Positions 31,052-41,663 of a stretch of 64,000 nucleotides of DNA are shown piece after piece. Source of the DNA: Semisulcospira habei (taxonomy: Eukaryota > Mollusca > Gastropoda > Semisulcospiridae); assembly GCA_036245525.1 (NCBI GenBank), contig BTPG01000004.1, positions 229,432,153-229,496,152 on the forward strand, read 5' to 3'. The translations under genes and the position numbers were made by a program. How positions within the stretch are numbered: position 1 is the stretch's first letter; each line of letters opens with the position of its first letter. Below the pieces are notes generated by a model. It ran no database searches and was not told where the DNA came from. It saw only the letters and a list, made by a program, of their open reading frames with translations.

Positions 31052-31699
31052 CCCTGAGCCTCCGCTGGTGGCTTACAAACGCGACACAAACCTACGTGAT
31101 GATCCAGTTCACTTTTCGCATCTAACATTTTACCACCTGGCACACACCCTTGTCAGCAATCACACTGCAAAGCATGTCCTTACATACTCAACACATCCCC
31201 CGGCCGAGTCATCGCCGGACCCCTGTCATCTTTCACTGTTCACCGACCATTCACATCTAGTCATCAGATATCGTCTATGTCATCTCATGTTCTCAATGCC
31301 CAAAGATGTTGCATGTGGGGGAGACATACCGTACACCCCCCCCCCCTCCCCCTCCCTCCCTCTGCCGGAACGCTGCAAGGAGCATGTTCGTTCGATCCGC
31401 CTCGGATACAACAACCAGGTTGGACATCATTTCAACGAGCCTCCTCATAACTTCACACATTTCAGCACACGCATCCTTTGGCAAAATACATCCCACTTCA
31501 TCCGCCGCAAAATGACAGAATCCTTTTTCGCGGACAGGCTTGGCACTTACCATCCGCGCGGCTTGAACATTCGTCCCTAGGGATGTATGCTCGGCCTGAT
31601 GGGTGGTTGGTGCCAGACTTGACCTCAATGCTGATACTTGTTGCTAACGTTGCACTGATTAGTGTGTTTGTGTGCGTTTCTACGAGTATTCAGTACTCC

Positions 31700-33143
31700 A
31701 TAAGCCAGTCCTGGCTACCGTGCCCCCCCCCCCCCCTCTCCAGTACTCACTAAGATAGGTTTCAAAGTGTACTTTAGTATGTCCTGAGATGTATAAGCCA
31801 TGTTCCCCTAAAATCTGTAGGAACACACCAGAGATATAGCCGAAGGCACAGAAATCGTAAAAAAAAAAGACAAAAATAATTTGTCGGATGCCTTCAGAAA
31901 TTTTCTATAGCACTGACAGTCCATTTTCAGGCTTACATCATTAAAACAGGATGTCACAATTATTATAAACTTGACTAAGTGATGCTGTGATCACTGTGAG
32001 TGCCACAGTGGTTGATTTTGTATCACTACCCCAAAGTTGTAAGAATACACAAAATTAATTAGAAAAAAATACTAAATATTCTGTTTCATTTTGACCTCTC
32101 TTTACCTATTAAGTTTCAATAATGTGAGCATAAAGTGCAAGAAAATAAGGAAAGTCGGCATCCTTTACGGTACGTTCGTGGTGAATGATAGCTTTTCCCC
32201 CATTAAAATTGCCGAATTGGGAAACGTATGTTGTTTCCGATGCCCTGAGAAATTTTGTATACAACTGATAGGTCATTTATAGATTTTATTGGTTAGGATG
32301 GAATACCACAGTTACTCCCAATCTGATTTTATGATGTGATGCATTTGGGGGCCACAGTGGCCGAGTGATGCATTTGGGGGCCACAGTGGCTGAGTGATGC
32401 ATTTGGGGGCCACAGTGGCTGAGTGATGCATTTGGGGGCCACAGTGGCTGAGTGATGCATTTGGGGGCCACAGTGGCTGAGTGATGCATTTGGGGGCCAC
32501 AGTGGCTGAGTGATGCATTTGGGGGCCACAGTGGCTGAATCTGCTGCCGGCCCTACCCTCTTTTTACCAGTACGCAAAGGAACGCAAAATAATCGTAATT
32601 GCTTACGTCATACTCCTCTGTTTAAATATTTTTGTTGCCAGTTTTCTTAACAAAGTATGCATATTGAGCATAAAAATGTGTCATCATTTCATTAATTTCA
32701 ATGTGACCCATCAATTTAATTGTAATTCATTTTAGTTAAGGCATAAAAAGGGGGAAACGTGTGTAAACAGGGGCTGCCGCTGAAGCTTCTACCGTCTGCA
32801 CATTCAGCAGTCGTGTCAAACTCGGCGTGAAGACTGACATAAACGAAGAAAGACAGCAGCGAACACACGAATCAAATCGACATACTATTGAGATTGACGA
32901 CACTGATGTCCGCTAGTGATAGTGACAACCTTAGAAAAGGACTAAATAAACAAACCTGCTGGCATTTTCTATTATTATCCGTGTTCTAATTACAAGTAAA
33001 TTGATGGGTCACATTGAAATTAATGAAATGATCACAAATTTTTATGCTCAATATGCATACTTTGTTAAGAAAACTGGCAACAAAAATATTTAAACAGAGG
33101 GGTATGACGTAATCAATTGTTATGATCATTTTGCGTTCCTTTG

Positions 33144-33178
<35 letters not shown>

Positions 33179-34045
33179 AATGGGGGGTAGGGCAGCAGAT
33201 TCAGCCACTGTGGCCCCTAAATGCACCACAGCATCATAAAATCAGGTTGGGAGTAACTGTGGTACTCTATCCTAACCAATAAAACCTATAAATGACCGAT
33301 CAGTTGTATACAAAATTTCTGAGGGCATCAGAAACAAGCTATCATTCCCCAACGTACCGTAAAAGATGCCGACTTTCCTTCAGTATTTTCTTGCACTTTA
33401 TGCTCACATTATTTAAACTTAATAGGTAAAGAGAGGTCAAAATGAAATGGAATAACTTTAGTAATTTTTGCTAATTAATTTTATGTATTTGTACAACTTG
33501 GGGGTAGGGATACAAAATCAACCACTGTGGCACTCACAGCATCACCTAGTCAAGTTTATAATAATTGTGAGATCCTGTTTTAATGATGTAAGCCTGAAAA
33601 TGGACTGCCAGTGCTATAGAAAATGTCTGAAGGCATCTGACACATTATTGTTGTCTTTTTCTGTGATTTCGCAGAAATGGCCATTTACTGGGTGCACAAA
33701 TACCTTCATTGCGAGCCAGAGATTCAATATTTGTTCATTCTGTTTTTTTGCAGAGGACGCGGACGGTGTGCCTTAACATAATATTGCCCGAGTTGTGCTT
33801 CTGGAATGAATTCTGATTTATTTAGAGGAAAATGTTTCTCAACCTCATTTTAGCATCTGCAAAGAGAGTGAATGGAGGTACCCATGCGCCATCGGCTACA
33901 TCTCTGGCGTGTTCCTAAAGATTTAATTGGAACATGACAAACATCTCAGGACTAGCTAAGGTACACTTTGAAACCCATCTTATCGAGTACTGGGAAAGGT
34001 GGGGGTGGGGGTGGTTGCGGTGCACGGTAGACTGGTGTAGCGGCT
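31700..34045. repeat. 2.3 kb imperfect palindrome (foldback)
   Basis: The left arm, about 31700-32728, is the inverse of the right arm, about 32988-34045, with a loop of about 260 bp. Matched pairs: AGTACTCACTAAGATAGGTT (31743) with 33965-33990; TATAGCACTGACAGTCCATT (31905) with 33600-33620; TAAAGTGCAAGAAAATAAGG (32131) with 33380-33400; ATGCATATTGAGCATAAAAA (32657) with 33035-33060. The left arm has a 7-copy minisatellite where the right has one unit. The right arm has about 215 extra bp (33671-33885) and a G run at 33146-33173. No coding capacity was recognised. Confidence 0.88.
32335..32540. repeat. 29-bp minisatellite, 7 copies
   Basis: The unit GTGATGCATTTGGGGGCCAC plus AGTGGCTGA is nearly invariant. 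The mirror position in the right palindrome arm (about 33200-33232) has a single unit, so the expansion arose after the arms were formed. Confidence 0.97.
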
Positions 34046-34308
34046 TTTGGCCTATGTGCATGTACGTGATCGCCCCCCAGCAGGCACGAGTGAATGCGAA
34101 TGTATGCAGTGACGTGTATGTAGACGCATGTTTTGTGCTACGCGTTTTGTGCGTGTGAATTTGCATCATTTTTTGTTTTGTTTAACGTCATTTTTCTCTA
34201 TACAGGATGACGTCTTTTCTTTCTATCGTGTGTTCTTTTCTGTTCTACGTTGTTTCCATATCACCCAGAAGGATCTTTGATCCAAAAGGTCGTGTCCATG
34301 GATCCAAT
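34046..34308. other. Non-coding, GT-rich
   Basis: No gene recognised. Confidence 0.6.
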
Positions 34309-34511
34309 TTAACTCATTTTACCCCAAGACCGAAATCCCCAGTGTCCGGTGTCCTCTGAAGACTGCTTTGCAGTGCAGGACACAGATCGACCACGATGAT
34401 AGTGCAAGGGCGATGCCAGAATAGCTTGGCGCCCATAGGCGCCAAGCTATTCTGGCATCACCCTTGAACTATCATGGTCGATCCATATCTTGCTGGGGTG
34501 GAATGAGTTAA
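34309..34511. mobile_element. Palindromic MITE, inverted orientation
   Basis: Ends TTAACTCATTTTACCCCAAG and GGGGTGGAATGAGTTAA. The hairpin (about 34385-34482) is nearly the same as 28446-28541. The GTCCTCTGAAGACTGC side faces left here and right in 28402 and 35551. Confidence 0.86.
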
Positions 34512-34975
34512 AGGGTTTTCAACCTCTATTTTCTGTTTTCCATTTTTATTGAATAAAAATGAGTGCTGGTCCGAAACCGAGAGCTACACTGACCTTTTGC
34601 GTGTCAGTCCAGTAATAGTTAAAAGATTTGGGTGACATGCAGGATTTTGATAAAGAAGGAAAAGTGGGAGAAGTGTATGGCCTTGAACTTGATTCCACTG
34701 GATTGTACAGATGAAAAGTGATTGATGACGTGAAAAGATGACACAGAAAAAAGGTATCCTAAACTTAATCAGCTTCGTGATATTACTATGTACCCACTCC
34801 ATCAAATGTCCCTTTCTTTGCGTCATGTTCTGGTATATTGTATAACATGCAAATTAATATTCATGAACTTGCTTGATATACTTTCCTTCCGCATAATCCC
34901 TTGCATACCCGAAAGACTCAATCTTGATGCTTGCCTCTGTCCGCAATGCAAAAACGCTAAATATGCTCATACTGC
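34512..34975. other. Gene-free AT-rich stretch
   Basis: Nothing recognisable; short frames without family features. Confidence 0.6.
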
Positions 34976-34987
34976 CACATTAGCAAG

Positions 34988-35039
34988 TTAGTTATTAGGA
35001 TTTAACGCCGAGCAGGCGACTAAGGCCATCTCACGGCGG
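34988..35039 (-). mobile_element. 52-bp LINE 3' tail with 12-bp target duplication
   Basis: Flanked by identical CACATTAGCAAG at 34976-34987 and 35040-35051. The insert TTAGTTATTAGGATTTAACG, CCGAGCAGGCGACTAAGGCC, ATCTCACGGCGG matches the LINE tail at 29053-29105. Confidence 0.85.
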
Positions 35040-35125
35040 CACATTAGCAAGCTCCTTATGCTCACTAGTAATGAAATACTTCTTAGTGGGTACGGCGTAC
35101 GCTCACAATTACTTTCCCATACAAC

Positions 35126-35527
35126 CACTTAAACGGAGAATAGACAGCAGCGGCGAAGACAGGAATCGAATCGCCATACTCAGTATTAATCCATATCGTG
35201 CTGAGGCTAAACGCTTCAAATTTGTACACTGCCATATATATGCAAGCTACATTATGGTAATTACAGATAAGGATATAGACCAATGGCTTTAGTTCAAGGG
35301 TGGTGCCAGAATAGCTTGGCGCCTAGAGGCGCCAAGCTATTCTGGCACCACCCTTGAACTATTTTAGTCAAACATTTCACACACGGGTGTTTTCCGACTG
35401 ATAAGGGTTACGATTGACGACACTGACTGATGTCCGCTAGTGATAGTGACAACCTTAGAAAAGGACTAAATACAAAACAAACCTGCTGACATTTTCCGCC
35501 ATTATCCGTGTTCTAATTACAAGTTGA
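35126..35527. repeat. Second copy of the foldback loop, split by a MITE
   Basis: 35126-35174 and 35411-35527 match the loop of the 2.3 kb palindrome (about 32835-32990; GATAGTGACAACCTTAGAAA is shared). The MITE at 35175-35410 separates them, and the loop at 32895 shows the uninterrupted arrangement. Confidence 0.8.
35175..35410. mobile_element. Palindromic MITE inside loop repeat
   Basis: The hairpin has 33-bp perfect arms (35291-35323 and 35328-35360). Ends TTAATCCATATCGTGCTGAG and CCGACTGATAAGGGTTA. Closely related to 4727-4949 and 26516-26745. Confidence 0.85.
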
Positions 35528-35550
35528 TTTTACTCAACAACAACGCACAA

Positions 35551-35768
35551 TTAACTCGTTCTACCCCAGACACACCACAGCAAGATAAGGATCGACCAGG
35601 ATAGTTCAAGGGTGATGCCAGAATAGCTTGGCGCCTATGGGCGCCAAGCTATTCTGGCATCACCCCTTGAACTATCATGGTCGATCTTGTGTCCTACACT
35701 GCAATGCAGTCTTCAGAGAACTACGGGCAAAAATTTGGGGATTTCGGTGTTGGGGTAGAATGAGTTAA
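35551..35768. mobile_element. Palindromic MITE
   Basis: Ends TTAACTCGTTCTACCCCAGA and TTGGGGTAGAATGAGTTAA. The hairpin (about 35589-35687) resembles 28446-28541 with one substitution and one extra C. Confidence 0.88.
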
Positions 35769-35807
35769 ATAGAAGACACTGACGTCTACACAGTCAAACG
35801 CAATCTC

Positions 35808-36203
35808 CACAATGAGTCAGACGGCAGTCCAATACGGGGCACGACAATGAGTCAGACGACAGTCCAATACGGGGCACGACAATGAGTCAGACGACAGTCC
35901 AATACGGGGCACGACACTGAGTCAGACGACAGTCCAATACGGGGCACGACAATGAGTCAGACGGCAGTCCAATACGGGGCACGACAATGAGTCAGACGAC
36001 AAGACGACAGTCCAATACGGGGCACGACAATGAGTCAGACGACAGTCCAACTTACGGGGCACGACAATGAGTCAGACGGCAGTCCAATACGGGGCACGAC
36101 AATGAGTCAGACGGCAGTCCAATAAGGGGCACAACAATGAGTCAGACGACAGTCCAATACGGGGCACGACAATGAGTCAGACGGCAGTCCAATACGGGGC
36201 ACA
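35808..36203. repeat. 35-bp minisatellite, about 11 copies
   Basis: The unit is about ACAATGAGTCAGACGACAGT, CCAATACGGGGCACG. One unit holds an internal GACGACAAGACGAC duplication. Confidence 0.95.
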
Positions 36204-36226
36204 CAACAGGTCACCATTTGGACAGA

Positions 36227-36898
36227 TTGATTGATTGATTGTACATTGCTTAGCGAATGCTTTCTCAGGACGTGACTGCACTGCTTGTGAAAAAAATAAA
36301 TAAATAAACAGAACATTGAATGTATGTCGCCAGCCGGTCAAATACATTAAATAAACCTAACACATGGGGCCTAAATAAAGCTAAGACCATTTAGCAACAC
36401 ACATCCAATATCAAGAGCTACAGGCAGTGCAGACACTAGGGAGTGTTTTAAAAAGGCAAATACAGGTGAATGGACAAAGGGTAGACAGAAACACATACCC
36501 CAGAATAGAGATTGATTGTACATTGCTTAACGTCCCGACAGCAACAAGGCTTTCTCAGGACGTGCCTGCACTGCTTGTGGAAAAAAAAAAACCCAACTAA
36601 ACAGAACATTGAATGTATGTCGCCAGCCGGTCAAACACATTAAATAAACCTAACACATGGGGCCTAAATAAAGCTAAGACCATTTAGCAACACACATCCA
36701 ATATCAAGAGCTACAGGTAGTGCAGACAGTAGGGAGAGTTTAAAAAAGGCAAATACAGGTGAATGGACCTCGGGTAGACAGAAACACATGCCCCAGAATA
36801 GAGAGAAAAACCCACCCTGTGGGGATGACCAGGGTGACCCTGGGAACTAAAAAATACCTAACCCCACCCAAGTCCCCCAGGGCAGACCCGGGTGGGGG
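36227..36898 (-). mobile_element. Dimeric SINE-like insertion, 14-bp target duplication
   Basis: ACCATTTGGACAGA occurs at 36213-36226 and again at 36899-36912. Between lie two head-to-tail copies of one family: a shorter one (36227-36509) and a full one (36510-36898). Each begins (ATTG)n TACATTGCTTA; the full one ends CCCCAGGGCAGACCCGGGTG. No target duplication lies between them, so they moved as a dimer. Orientation is set by taking (ATTG)n as the 3' tail on the minus strand. Confidence 0.85.
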
Positions 36899-36912
36899 AC
36901 CATTTGGACAGA

Positions 36913-38100
36913 GACTGACCAACATACATCGGAAGTATCACCACCCTGGTTCATAAATAGACATAGTTATTAATGTCTGTGGTCGCATCTAACTAGTAAG
37001 GCAGCTTATCCGCCTGTTTTCTCCAACATCGGAGGTGTGCGAGAGGGAATTTGCGCGATGAAACATGTTCAGCAATGTAAGATTTGCTGGGTTTGAAGTA
37101 TACAGTTGGTGTTGGACGGTAAAGTTCCCTTCAGCCTATATGCATGTAAACTTTACGTCATGTCACCTTCTTTGCAACTTCAGAAAAGTCTGACGTGAAC
37201 TCCGGACTATTCGGGTCCTACGATTGTGACTGAAGAGTTTCGTGGTGGCGTGATTTTTCTAGTAGGTGTGACGCTGAAAGGGTAAAGTTCACTATGTTTT
37301 AGCGCAAATAAAACAAAAAACGTGAAAGTATCCAGTGATAGTCTACCGCAGCCTGAACAAACCTGGGCGTAAATCTACCCAGTGTAAATTGTGCTGTCGC
37401 TATTTCATTGAGATTTTATTTGAGTAACTTCACACCCTAGTCGATTTATGCTGGGTGGAATCATGCTGTGAAGATTCACGCCGAGTTTATTTAGTTCCAA
37501 AAATAAATGAAAAATCAGAGGAACACATTTGCACTGGGTAGATGTACGCCTAGGTGGATTTGCACTGATTACATTTCTGTTAGTGCTGTCAAGCTTGGAA
37601 GATTTATGTCCAAATAGAGCGAAATTGACCACTTCAGCACCAATTGCGGTAATCGGAATGACTGATAAAGTTTTGTTTTGGACTGGGTACTTACGTTAGA
37701 TTGAGCAACATCTTGCTTGATATAGTGCTGAAAAAGACAGATGCGATTACTTGAACCGATCAAAATGTCCTCATCTTACGACTCAGGACATTTTGATTGG
37801 GGTCTCGTAATCACATCTGACTGTTATCGGCGCTATATAGAGCAAAATGTTGCTCAATAGAATACCTAGTTGTACAAATGTGCACTACCTCTTTAAACAT
37901 GTCAATAATAAGTGGGTAGTTGTTCCTGCTCCTACTCTCACAATTGACTGGGACATAAAGTTTGAATTCATTAGTCCTTAGGTAATTACTGAAGATGTAA
38001 AGTTCTAAACTCTGGGCCTTTGCTTTTTAAGTCTTGATCCATGCTATTCAGCAGACAACAACAGCAGAGATAATATAAAACTTCAAGAGTATAAAAAATG
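36913..38100. other. Gene-free stretch with a hairpin
   Basis: An inverted repeat with roughly 80-bp imperfect arms (about 37693-37772 and 37784-37863; GATCAAAATGTCCT and AGGACATTTTGATTGG at the tip). No coding sequence recognised. Confidence 0.65.
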
Positions 38101-38102
38101 GA

Positions 38103-38335
38103 GTGAGTGAGTATAGATTGCTTTACATCCCGCAAGCGACAAAGGCCTTCTCAGAATGTGCCTGCGCTAAATGAAGAAAAGAAGAAGAAAAAAAAAAGAA
38201 GAACTGCAAGAAGCACAGACAGGAGGGAGAATTTCAAAAGAAAAATACAGATGAATAGACCAGAAAGACAGAAATACAAACCCCCAAAAGAGTAGAACCC
38301 ACCTTCCAGGGGTTAGACAAGGTGACCCTAGGAAT
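38103..38335. mobile_element. SINE-like element, subfamily 2
   Basis: TATAGATTGCTTTACATCCC, GACAAAGGCCTTCTCAGAAT, then AAAAATACAGATGAATAGAC and AGAGTAGAACCCACCTTCCA, as at 27790. Confidence 0.7.
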
Positions 38336-38760
38336 AACAAATGGAGGTATTTTCTGACACGTAAAATCCGACTGTTTGTGTTTACACCAGAGAGCTTTAT
38401 CATAGCTAGTAACAATAGTTTATTAAAGCATACTGAGACCTTTAGAAAATGCTAAAGAAGCAAAAATTGCACAGGGAAATAAACTTGGGGTATAGCTCAG
38501 TGACAAAATCAACAAGTATTCATTGCTATTAGGACAGAAACAGATGTAGAAGTATTGTCCAGTAATACAGCTGTTAAAGTCGATAAATTTTAGTTTCATT
38601 AAACTACATAAAAATAACTCATAGAATTTATTTCATTTTATTACTCTAGCAAATTATATACTCCAGATGAGTTGCAAAATTGCTGATTAAATTTATTTCA
38701 AATACAAACAATAATTACAAAAAATGGTGACCTCATATCCCCAAATACCGCATTGAAGAT
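38336..38760. other. Gene-free AT-rich stretch
   Basis: No recognisable feature. Confidence 0.6.
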
Positions 38761-38772
38761 TACAGGTTGAAA

Positions 38773-39150
38773 TTGATTGATTGTACATTGCTTAACGTCC
38801 CGACAGCAACAAGACTTTCTCAGGACATGCCTGCACTGCTTGTGAAAAAAAAAAGAAGAACATTGAATGTATGTCACCAGCTGGTCCAACATGCCAAATA
38901 AACCCACGACATGGGGCCTAAATAAAGCTAAGACCATTTAGCAACACACATCCAATATCAAAAGCTACAGGCAGTGCAGACAGTAGGGAGAGTTTTAAAA
39001 AACAACAACAAGTGAATGGGCCAAGGGTAGACCGAAACACATGCCCCAGAATAAAAGGGAAACCCACCCTGTGGGGCTGACCAGGGTGACCCTGGGAACT
39101 AAAAAGTAGCAAACCCCACCCAAATCCCCCAGGGCAGACCTGGGTGAGGG
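38773..39150 (-). mobile_element. SINE-like element, full length, 12-bp target duplication
   Basis: TACAGGTTGAAA occurs at 38761-38772 and 39151-39162. The 378-bp element runs from (TTGA)n TACATTGCTTAACGTCCCGA to CCCCAGGGCAGACCTGGGTG. It is the reference copy of the family also seen at 36227, 36510 and 43835. No clear pol III A/B boxes, so the ancestry is open. Confidence 0.85.
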
Positions 39151-39156
39151 TACAGG

Positions 39157-39540
39157 TTGAAAGTGCTGACTCATTTCGTTTAATAAATATTACAGAAACA
39201 TTGAAGTATTTGGAAGGTGAACAGGCACAATACTCGAGGTTTAAAAGACGACACAACATGGCTTTCAATTCTGTACACAACACAACTATGGCTGTCGGTG
39301 TTGTTTCCGCCGGTTGTTCTGTCAGCGGTGTTACTCTGTTTGTAACGGGAGTTGGAAGTGTCACTGGGATTGTTCTTGAAGGTGTCAGCATTGTCACATG
39401 CCTGAATGCTTTGGCTTGGAAGCCTTTAACAAAAGATTTCATATTTTAAGTACTCTTGTTGGAGAAAAATTGAGTAGTATGAAACTTATTATTAGTAAAG
39501 CTTTAAAGGACAGTAAAATTGACAATGATGTATAGTAATT
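39157..39540 (+). pseudogene. Conserved hydrophobic-domain protein fragment (repeat-associated)
   Basis: The frame reads SFRLINITETLKYLEGEQAQ then a Gly/Ser/Val-rich stretch (GVVSAGCSVSGVTLFVTGVG) that could form two membrane helices, to about 39440. After a frame change it reads LVGEKLSSMKLIISKALKDS. I recall this arrangement from uncharacterised, often repeated proteins of marine invertebrates, possibly transposon-linked; that is memory, not a search. A SINE-like element is inserted just before it. Confidence 0.45.
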
Positions 39541-39908
39541 AGAGTGCAAGATGATTTGGATGATTACAAATGACAGAAGTCTGAAATTTAAAATAAGGTT
39601 GTACATTGCTTAAAGTGTAGCTCTTGGGTGGCCAGCTGCATTTCATCAAATCATGAAATACAGTCATTTCATGATATAAAATATATTTATCCAACTGAAA
39701 AAAGCACGAGGAATGGAAATATGTGCACGGTTTATTTTGCCTTTGCGTAGATACTTTGATATTAGCAAAAATAAAACCTGGCCTCCGAAAAAAAAATCCG
39801 TCTTCGGCAATCTTCGGAAAAGTCACGTGACATAACGTCACAAGCATGACGCGCTGGGTCCAAAACCCGGAATCCAGACCAAAAAGGTGACTGCCAAGCG
39901 TGTGAAAT

Positions 39909-40249
39909 GCAAAGAAGTACCCAACGGAGAAAGAAACACGCTTGGAAAAAACGGTACAACACAATTTATTAATATTTCGGGTAAATACCCTTTGTCAAAA
40001 TAGACAAACAAACAGAGACATTATTTGCTACTTATCTTCAGATGCAGAAGGAATGTGGCAACATTCCTTCTGCATCTGAAGATAAGTAGCAAATAATGTT
40101 GCCACATTCCTTCTGCATCTGAAGATAAGTAGCAAATAATGTCTCTGTTTGTTTGTCTATTTTGACAAAGGGTATTTACCCGAAATATTAATAAATTGTG
40201 TTGTACCATTTTTTCCAAGCGTGTTTCTTTCTCCGTTGGGTACTTCTTT
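39909..40249. repeat. Inverted repeat, about 150-bp arms
   Basis: Arms 39909-40062 and 40098-40249 are near-perfect inverses; TCTGCATCTGAAGATAAGTA appears three times around the centre. GGGTATTTACCCGAAATATT next to AATAAATTGTGTTGTACC resembles terminal repeats of Penelope-like elements (inference). Confidence 0.82.
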
Positions 40250-40259
40250 CCAAAACCCG

Positions 40260-40366
40260 GAGCCATTCCAAGCATCTGGCTGATCGGCACTTCATCAACA
40301 CCGTCCATCGCAGCGGAGAAGAAGCACACAAATGTCCTCGCAATGAAGCTGCAACTGGCGAGAGAG
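40260..40366 (+). CDS. Possible first coding exon of the GHCAKYGSY-family gene
   Basis: Open in frame with a donor (GAG/GTAAGC at 40367) and phase 0, matching the next exon. It encodes STPSIAAEKKHTNVLAMKLQ then LARE. Its left part overlaps the inverted repeat, so the start is not defined. Confidence 0.4.
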
Positions 40367-40796
40367 GTAAGCCACAGTGTCATATCCTGAATATTTTAGG
40401 TAGATGAAGATAAAAGTTTAGTGTGTGTGTTGGGAGAGTAGGCGTTTGTGACGCAGGCTTGGCTCTCATCAACCAGCTGGTAGTGTTGACACTACTGCCG
40501 ATTGGAATTCAATCTATAAATTGCAGTTTGTATACGTGCATGCATAATGCTGCATGGTGATATACTACACAGGAAAGACACCCAGCTTTTGCCTGCTTAT
40601 CCTTGTGAAATCTTTTGTGCGGATACTCAATACATTTGTATTCCACGTTTTCTTCTGAGTGAATCGCACATTTGTAGAATGATTGTATAAGACTCTCAGT
40701 ATAAAGCAGTTACATTTTAATTAATTTACACAGTAAGTGTGTAAGCTTTATCATCTGTGGATGAGTTAAAATTCTTTTAATTGCTTTTAATTACAG

Positions 40797-40961
40797 GCTA
40801 CAGAAAACAGACACGTGTCTGTGCAGGGAGACATACAAGCAAAGTCACCCCCAGCGCGGTGTACATCAGTAGCACCCGATCAGGCCAGCATGTCTGATGA
40901 TGACTTTGAAGACGATTATGAGCTCAACGTCAGCGAAGAAATCCCCATGCAGGAGCAGAGG
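40797..40961 (+). CDS. GHCAKYGSY-family gene, acidic exon
   Basis: 165 bp, acceptor ATTACAG, donor GTGGGT, phase 0 both sides. Encodes ATENRHVSVQGDIQAKSPPA and an acidic SDDDFEDDYELNVSEE stretch. Low-complexity linker before the conserved core. Confidence 0.55.
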
Positions 40962-41308
40962 GTGGGTGTGGTGTACATAAATTACACCTTTGTTTACATT
41001 TCTATACAGATGTGTGTTGACAGTTACATACTGATACATACAGGAATGTAATGTTTATTTCTGCCAATTTTTACTTTTTAGATGCATCTAGGCAACAGAC
41101 GGTATCTAAAAAACAAGTGTAGTATTCATTGTTATTGCTATTCATAGTGTGGTCATACTACAGTGGTGGATGCAGCATAGTTTATTTGTAACATCAAACT
41201 AATCTGGCCCAGCTGGCACTGTTGTATCCAAAGTTTGCTGTACCTATTTAGGATGGGATTTCATGCTTTACTGTGTTATAACTTAGTGATTAATGTGTGT
41301 GTCAACAG

Positions 41309-41458
41309 GAGATCATCAGACAACTGAAAGATGATGGTAAACCATTGGTGCTTGTTGGAAACGGGCGATCCTACAGCCCTGGGCACTGCGCGAAATATGG
41401 ATCCTACACGGTTATAGATCAACGCATCAACAAAGTCATTGATGTACAGGTGGTGCAG
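41309..41458 (+). CDS. GHCAKYGSY-family gene, core exon 1
   Basis: 150 bp, acceptor TCAACAG, donor GTCAGT, phase 0. Encodes RQLKDDGKPLVLVGNGRSYS then PGHCAKYGSYTVIDQRINKV and IDVQVVQ. The family is common as uncharacterised proteins in fish and marine invertebrates and looks like an RNase H-fold, transposase-derived protein. As I recall, relatives read DGRCDSPGH; here Asp is replaced by Asn (NGR) and by Tyr (SYSPGH), so any metal-binding activity is probably lost. Confidence 0.7.
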
Positions 41459-41663
41459 GTCAGTGTGTCATCTGTTGCATTCAGGTTTAATCTCCTTTTT
41501 CCTACATGTATTTGCTTTTTTTACATATGTGGTAATTTCTGTGTAGCCTGAAACAACTTTTTTTAACATGACTTGGTTCACTTCTGTCAGACTCTGTTGT
41601 GAAAAATGGACATGTCTTTTTGTAAATTAGTGAATACATTTTACTGACAGCATGGTCTCGCAT

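Noticed and set aside
32286..32577. His/Pro repeat proteins on the minus strand
   Set aside because: All three frames are open only because the 29-bp unit lacks stops; no other coding evidence.
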